A stretch of DNA of 10,951 nt from Pseudomonadota bacterium (GTDB lineage Bacteria; Pseudomonadota; Alphaproteobacteria; Rhizobiales; Rhizobiaceae). The stretch is from contig JAEYTV010000504.1 in NCBI GenBank assembly GCA_023433855.1, positions 1-10,951 on the forward strand, read 5' to 3'. The translations under genes and the position numbers were made by a program. The notes beneath the pieces are model-generated. The model worked only from the letters and a program-made list of their open reading frames with translations. It searched no databases and was not told where the DNA came from. Positions 6,946-10,951 of the stretch are shown piece by piece. The first letter of the stretch is position 1. Each line of letters starts with the position of its first letter.

Positions 6946-7890
6946 TCAGCCAAGCAGGGCAGCTAGCGCGGCATCGATATCGGAAGGAGTGTTGACGGCG
7001 ACACCCGAAACGTTCTTGTCGATCCTGCGCGCAAGACCGGTCAGCACCTTGCCGGAGCCGATCTCGTAAAGTGTGGTGGCGCCGTTGGCGGCCAACCATT
7101 CCACCGTTTCACGCCAGCGAACTTGACCCGTCACCTGGGCCACCAACAGCTTCACGATCTCGTCTGCATCCTGCACGGGCGCTGCACGCACATTGGCGAC
7201 AAGCGGCACGACGGGATTGCTGCGCTCGACCAGGTCCAGCGCGTGGCGCATGGCGTCTGCGGCCGGCGCCATCAGGGCGCTGTGGAAGGGCGCCGACACT
7301 GGCAGCATGATGGCCCGCTTTGCACCCTTTTCGCTGGCGAGTGCCGCAGCGCGTTCAACAGCGGCCTTGGAACCGGAGATGACGAGCTGGCCACCGCCGT
7401 TGTCGTTGGCAATCTGGCAAATGCCTTCCGAACGCGCCGCGTCGCAGAGGGCATCGACGTCACCCTGATCAAGACCGATGATCGCCGCCATCGCGCCCTG
7501 CCCCACCGGTACAGCCGACTGCATGGCGTCACCACGGATGCGCAGGAGCCTTGCCGTATCGGACAGCGAGAACGTGCCGGCGGCACATAGGGCGGAGTAT
7601 TCACCAAGCGAATGGCCTGCGACATAAGCGACCTTGTCGGCGAGCCTGAGGCCGCGCGCTTCCATCACCCGGATCGTCGCCACGGAGACCGCCATCAGCG
7701 CAGGCTGGGCGTTGGCGGTCAGCGTCAGCGTTTCCTCGGGTCCATTCCACATGATGTCGGAGAGCTTCTGGCCAAGCGCCTCGTCGACCTCCTCGAAAAC
7801 TGCGCGTGCTTCGGAATAGGCGTCCGCCAGGTCCTTGCCCATGCCGACGGACTGGCTGCCCTGTCCGGGGAACGTGAATGCAATGCTCAT
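6946..7890 (-). CDS. fabD: Malonyl-CoA:ACP transacylase
   Basis: FabD moves malonyl from CoA to the phosphopantetheine of AcpP, supplying the extender for FabF and FabH. With the ATG at 7888-7890 the protein is 314 aa (E. coli 309). FPGQGSQ at 7-13 contributes Q10 to the oxyanion hole. The nucleophile is S94 in GHSLGEY (92-98), with R119 (LRIRGDAMQ) for the malonyl carboxylate, H203 (SAPFHSALM) as general base partner, and Q252 in VAQVTGQVRW. The C-terminus carries YEIGSGKVLTGL. An ATG 33 nt upstream (7923) is in frame, but AAGGAA (7897-7902) lies 6 nt before the start chosen here, and MSIAFTFPGQG is the family N-terminus. It is the first gene of the minus-strand fab block and is divergent from the aldo-keto reductase gene. 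Confidence 0.97.
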   Translation of the reverse strand: MSIAFTFPGQGSQSVGMGKDLADAYSEARAVFEEVDEALGQKLSDIMWNGPEETLTLTANAQPALMAVSVATIRVMEARGLRLADKVAYVAGHSLGEYSALCAAGTFSLSDTARLLRIRGDAMQSAVPVGQGAMAAIIGLDQGDVDALCDAARSEGICQIANDNGGGQLVISGSKAAVERAAALASEKGAKRAIMLPVSAPFHSALMAPAADAMRHALDLVERSNPVVPLVANVRAAPVQDADEIVKLLVAQVTGQVRWRETVEWLAANGATTLYEIGSGKVLTGLARRIDKNVSGVAVNTPSDIDAALAALLG

Positions 7891-7927
7891 GGGGTATTCC
7901 TTCCCTTGTCCTTGCCTTTCCATTCAC

Positions 7928-7948
7928 ACTTGAGGTTGCCAAGTCAAG
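7928..7948 (-). promoter_or_regulatory. Possible -35 element with overlapping inverted repeats upstream of fabD
   Basis: The minus strand has CTTGAC (7948-7943), the exact -35 sequence favoured by rhizobial sigma-70, 53 nt before the fabD start. The matching -10 at 17 nt would be GAATGG, which is poor, so the promoter call is weak. The same bases carry two overlapping inverted repeats: ACTTG/CAAGT (7928-7932, 7940-7944) and CTTGA/TCAAG (7929-7933, 7944-7948). These could be an operator. The rest of the divergent region 7891-8052 is unassigned. Confidence 0.28.
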
Positions 7949-7991
7949 GGTGGCGGCATGTCGCGCAGGCAACCGGGGCAGGCCTATCCCC

Positions 7992-8019
7992 TTGCGCAAT
8001 GTCGAATCCTCCTTAAAGT
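7992..8019 (+). promoter_or_regulatory. Possible promoter of the aldo-keto reductase gene
   Basis: TTGCGC (7992-7997) and TAAAGT (8014-8019) are 16 nt apart and lie 34 nt before the start codon at 8053. The -10 matches TATAAT at 4 of 6 positions. This is the best-placed pair I see on the plus strand of the divergent region, but the match is moderate. Confidence 0.3.
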
Positions 8020-8052
8020 CCTGCCGACTTTCCAAGGATCGGACGCTATTCC

Positions 8053-9096
8053 ATGAAATACAAGAAACTCGGGCGCACGGACCTTTCCGTGTCAGAAATC
8101 TGCCTTGGCACCATGACCTGGGGTACGCAGAACACGGAAGCGCAAGCCCACGAGCAGATCGACCATGCTGTGGAACAGGGCGTCAACTTCCTCGATACGG
8201 CCGAGCTTTATCCGACGACACCCGTCAGTGCCGACACCTACGGTCGCACCGAGGAGATCATCGGCACATGGCTCAAGAAGACCGGCAGACGGTCCGAGAT
8301 CATCCTGGCCTCAAAGATCGCCGGCAGCGGCCGTCCCCATATCCGCGACGGCAGGGATATCGCGTCGGCCACGATCCGCGAGGCTGTGGATGCCAGCCTG
8401 AAGCGGCTGCAGACCGACTACCTCGATCTCTACCAGATCCACTGGCCCAATCGCGGGACCTACCATTTCCGCAATTCCTGGAGCTTCGACGCTTCTCAAC
8501 AGAACCGGGAAAAGGCGGCGGCCGACATCGCCGAAATCCTCGAGACGTTGGGTGAGATCGTCAAGGAAGGAAAGATCCGTGCGATCGGTCTTTCCAACGA
8601 AAGCGCTTGGGGTACGCTCAGATACCTGAGACTGTCGGAGAAACGGAACCTGCCGAGGGTGGCTTCAATCCAGAACGAGTACAACCTGCTCTATCGGCAG
8701 TTCGACCTCGATCTTGCGGAAGTTTCGCATCATGAAGATGTCGGACTGCTCGCCTATTCGCCGCTTGCTGCCGGCATTCTCACCGGCAAGTACCAGGACG
8801 GACAACGGCCGGACGGCAGCCGCGCCACGATCAATACCGATCTGGGCGGGCGGCTGACGCCCTACCAGGAGCCGGCCGTCAGGGCCTATCTCGACATCGC
8901 ATCGCGACACGGACTAGACCCGGCGCAGATGGCCCTCGCCTTCTGCCTGTCGCGTCCCTTCATGGCGTCGGTCATTATCGGAGCAACCACCGTGGAGCAG
9001 CTCAAGACGGATTTGGGGGCAGTCAAGGTGACGCTTTCCGAGGAGGTGATGAAGGATATCGCCGAGATCCATCGGCGATATCCCATGACGCTATAG
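8053..9096 (+). CDS. tas: NADP(H)-dependent aldo-keto reductase, Tas-like
   Basis: Aldo-keto reductases reduce carbonyl compounds with NADPH in a cytoplasmic (alpha/beta)8 barrel. The 347 aa product resembles E. coli Tas (346 aa) as I recall it, including the opening GTMTWGTQNTEAQAH, the block SLKRLQTDYLDLYQIHWP and a late RHGLDPAQMALAF. The catalytic tetrad is complete: D48 and Y53 (FLDTAELY), K88 (LASK) and H130 (QIHWP). Cofactor contacts include GLSNES (179-184), QNEYNLL, AYSPLAAGILTGKY (234-247) and IIGATTVEQL (308-317). E. coli Tas suppresses a tyrosine auxotrophy, but its physiological substrate is uncertain, so no substrate should be assumed here. The ribosome site is weak (GGA at 8041-8043, 9 nt away), but the ATG gives the family N-terminus MKYKKLGRTDL. 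It is divergent from fabD and convergent with the peroxidase gene, whose stop codon begins one base after its own. Confidence 0.93.
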   Translation: MKYKKLGRTDLSVSEICLGTMTWGTQNTEAQAHEQIDHAVEQGVNFLDTAELYPTTPVSADTYGRTEEIIGTWLKKTGRRSEIILASKIAGSGRPHIRDGRDIASATIREAVDASLKRLQTDYLDLYQIHWPNRGTYHFRNSWSFDASQQNREKAAADIAEILETLGEIVKEGKIRAIGLSNESAWGTLRYLRLSEKRNLPRVASIQNEYNLLYRQFDLDLAEVSHHEDVGLLAYSPLAAGILTGKYQDGQRPDGSRATINTDLGGRLTPYQEPAVRAYLDIASRHGLDPAQMALAFCLSRPFMASVIIGATTVEQLKTDLGAVKVTLSEEVMKDIAEIHRRYPMTL

Positions 9097-9097
9097 G

Positions 9098-10720
9098 TTA
9101 CGCGGTCGGGGGAGCGGCTGGCTCCACGACCTGGCCACCGGCGGGCGCCGGCGCGGGCTGGAACGGGGCGCCGTCCACCGGCAGACCGGAGAGACGGATC
9201 ACCGTCGGGAGCCCCCACCTGCGACCATTGACCTCCTCGTCGGCATTGAGGCCAGGCTCGCCGGCGGCGATAAGGCCCTGATCGACAGCCTGCAGGAGTT
9301 CATCCTTGTCGGGCGTCCACCCCGGCTCCAGATTGTAGAAGGACAACGGATCGCCCTTCAGCAGCCCCGCGAAAGTCGACGCGACTATGATGGAGCCGAG
9401 CGTGCCGAGACGCTTGCCGGCGCCGCCGACGGTCAGGTCGGAACCGGCCGCGACTGCATCAAACTCCGCCTCGCGCAGGATGTAGTACCAGAGGGATTCC
9501 CGCTCCGCCTCGGCTATGTCGATGATTGGAACGTCGAGCAGCTTGGCGACCTCGATCGCGGACGGCAACTGCATTCTGACGCCGCGGACGAGGTTCCTGG
9601 CCGCCAGCACATTGAGGATCTTCGTGTTGTCGCCCGGGCTGACGGGGTCCTCCGGCATTTCTCTTAGCGCGTTTGCAAGCACGCTGTCGAACTGTCGAGC
9701 GACCTGCGGGAAACGCGGCGTCACAGAGGACGACATCATCAAGAACCAGTCCCACTGGATGACGCGATCCGGATGCAACGCGCGGAAACCCCTGAGGTCG
9801 TCCGCATTGAGCTTGAACGTCGGAGTGAATACCCCCACCCCCTTGGCAAGATTGGTCTGGTAACCGTTGCGCACCAGTGTGTGGCCGAAGCGGTAGGCCG
9901 CGACGGAAAACTCAAGGGGCATGAAGGGATTGTTCTTCCAGTCGTAGACGTCCTCGTAGCCAAGCTTCCAGGCCGTCCGTCCGTGACCGGCATCGGGATC
10001 CTTCCTGAGCGCCTTCTCGTGAACGGTCGGGTCACAGATGCGGGCGACGTAATCGTTCCAGACGATCCATTGATAGAGCCGCCGCATTGTCTTGCGCGCC
10101 GCCTCGAAGGCATTGCGGGGCGACATCCCCTTCTGGATCGCGGTGGTGGTCAGGGTATTGTGGGCGAGCAGGAATGCCAGGTGGAGTTGAGCCACGATGG
10201 CGTTCTCGTCGTTGCGCGGATCGCCGATCAGCGCGATTTCCTGCCCGCCCGAGACCCGCGGCAGGTCCTTGAAGGGTGAGCCGGCAATCTCGCCAATGCG
10301 GAAACGACCCGGCGCATTCTTGTCATAGAGATAGGGCTGCGCGTCGGGCCCCTGCCCGTAAATACAGTCGAGATCGAGTCGCGGGGTCCTGAAATTGTGG
10401 AGCCGGTTGGGATCGAGCTCCGCCTCGCTGAGCGGCGTCGTATCCAGTGTCAAGTCATGGTCGATGAACTGGCCGAAATAGACGTAACCGGATGGAAGCT
10501 CAGCATCACCTGCCGGCGGCGCCGCGGCGTCGACCATCCTGTTCGCCACAAAATCCATGAAATAGGCCTCCAACGCCCCAGCACTGCCGATTCCAGGCCC
10601 CGTGAAAGCCGTCGTATCCGGCTCCCAACCTGCAAGCTCCGGAAACAACCTGCCGAACCCTCCCTGGTAAAATCGGGAACGCGGAGCCGTTACCTCGAAG
10701 TTCTTCTCTCCGTGATGCAT
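9098..10720 (-). CDS. Haem peroxidase of the animal (myeloperoxidase-like) superfamily
   Basis: This 540 aa protein belongs to the peroxidase-cyclooxygenase superfamily, which oxidises substrates or halides with H2O2 at a haem. The active site is intact when aligned by motif to myeloperoxidase: Q84, D87 (haem ester position), distal H88 and calcium ligand D89 in GQFIDHD; the catalytic R169 and E172 in GDPRNDE; the proximal histidine H280 in AYRFGHTLVR; and N376 in ARNLVRG, which would hold the proximal histidine. RTPRLDLDCIYG at 111-122 is also typical of bacterial members. I see no signal peptide (N-terminus MHHGEKNFEV) and no membrane segment, so it is cytoplasmic or exported by a route not encoded in its N-terminus. 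The last 25 residues are a Pro/Ala-rich tail. ATG at 10720 has GGAGGGG (10728-10734) 7 nt upstream. Substrate unknown. It overlaps nothing but ends one nucleotide from the reductase stop. Confidence 0.92.
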   Translation of the reverse strand: MHHGEKNFEVTAPRSRFYQGGFGRLFPELAGWEPDTTAFTGPGIGSAGALEAYFMDFVANRMVDAAAPPAGDAELPSGYVYFGQFIDHDLTLDTTPLSEAELDPNRLHNFRTPRLDLDCIYGQGPDAQPYLYDKNAPGRFRIGEIAGSPFKDLPRVSGGQEIALIGDPRNDENAIVAQLHLAFLLAHNTLTTTAIQKGMSPRNAFEAARKTMRRLYQWIVWNDYVARICDPTVHEKALRKDPDAGHGRTAWKLGYEDVYDWKNNPFMPLEFSVAAYRFGHTLVRNGYQTNLAKGVGVFTPTFKLNADDLRGFRALHPDRVIQWDWFLMMSSSVTPRFPQVARQFDSVLANALREMPEDPVSPGDNTKILNVLAARNLVRGVRMQLPSAIEVAKLLDVPIIDIAEAERESLWYYILREAEFDAVAAGSDLTVGGAGKRLGTLGSIIVASTFAGLLKGDPLSFYNLEPGWTPDKDELLQAVDQGLIAAGEPGLNADEEVNGRRWGLPTVIRLSGLPVDGAPFQPAPAPAGGQVVEPAAPPTA

Positions 10721-10780
10721 GATGAATCCCCTCCATCAAGGTTGGATACCCACCAGTTCTCTCCCCGGAACTCATAGTCA

Positions 10781-10849
10781 CCCTTTTTCAGCACACACCT
10801 AGTAGACCGATGGCGGTAGGCGCATCAGCCATGAGAGGTAGAAAAAGGG
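10781..10849. repeat. Nine-base inverted repeat upstream of the peroxidase gene
   Basis: CCCTTTTTC (10781-10789) and GAAAAAGGG (10841-10849) are exact inverted repeats with a 51-nt spacer, in the region 10721-10860 before the peroxidase. Arms of this length and spacing are expected a few times by chance in a window this size. I see no clear promoter in the region. Confidence 0.25.
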
Positions 10850-10860
10850 GGCGGGCCTCA

Positions 10861-10951
10861 TCAGCACCTCTTCAACATGGCCTGGAGCAGGAGCTGTTTG
10901 TGCCACTGGCGGCGCGATAGCCGCAGAAGCGGGCTGCGCACGATATTGGGG
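10861..10951 (-). CDS. Possible C-terminal end of a further gene, cut by the window
   Basis: On the minus strand a frame is open from the right edge for 29 codons to a TGA at 10861-10863, encoding a basic, Leu-rich tail (…SRRQWHKQLLLQAMLKRC). I did not recognise it. Base composition by codon position is about 62%, 41% and 86% GC at positions 1, 2 and 3, the pattern of a real gene in a GC-rich genome. A second minus frame is open longer (to a TAG at 10799-10801, 50 codons, Pro/Ala-rich), but in the shared part its codon positions are 86/62/41% GC, which is the signature of an out-of-frame shadow. If real, the gene lies 140 nt upstream of the peroxidase on the same strand. The sample is small, so the call is tentative. 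Confidence 0.38.
   Translation of the reverse strand, partial: PNIVRSPLLRLSRRQWHKQLLLQAMLKRC

Noticed and set aside
10810..10920. Plus-strand frame of 36 codons near the right edge
   Set aside because: No ribosome site, basic low-complexity product, and codon-position composition does not fit coding on this strand.

Overview
The window reads as an ordinary, GC-rich alphaproteobacterial chromosome, most likely Rhizobiaceae (Rhizobium, Agrobacterium, Sinorhizobium or a relative). This rests on the recognisable rhizobial forms of FabF, MltG, YicC and Gmk, on their order, and on strong GC bias at third codon positions. There is no sign of phage, transposon, CRISPR array, tRNA or rRNA.

Left part (1-1245, + strand): the 3' part of rsmA/ksgA (16S rRNA dimethyladenosine transferase), cut by the window edge, then a small unnamed gene for an exported protein of 166 aa. 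These face the long minus-strand block that follows.

Central block (1246-7890, all minus, transcribed right to left): fabD, fabG, acpP, fabF, mltG, yicC, gmk. The first four make and extend the fatty acyl chain on acyl carrier protein: malonyl loading, beta-keto reduction, the carrier itself, and condensation. mltG then trims nascent glycan strands, yicC encodes an RNase-like protein, and gmk makes GDP. yicC and gmk are 3 nt or less from overlapping in function (gap 1927-1929) and mltG-yicC is a 45 nt gap, so these three probably share a transcript. The fab genes are separated by 117-285 nt spacers that contain hairpins. The clearest is a perfect 9-bp stem between acpP and fabF, which suggests that acpP is also made as its own abundant short mRNA.

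Right part (7891-10951): a 162 nt divergent intergenic region, a plus-strand Tas-type aldo-keto reductase, and a minus-strand haem peroxidase of the animal (myeloperoxidase-like) superfamily. The last two converge with a single nucleotide between their stop codons. Both are redox enzymes without a known substrate here. A short minus-strand reading frame running off the right edge is probably the C-terminus of another gene.

I did not find a convincing new biological system. The points most worth a second look are the small exported protein, the bacterial MPO-type peroxidase and its one-base tail-to-tail arrangement with the reductase, the hairpins around acpP, and a plus-strand promoter-like sequence that would read antisense into fabG. 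All residue numbers are my own counts from the translated sequence; no database search was run.
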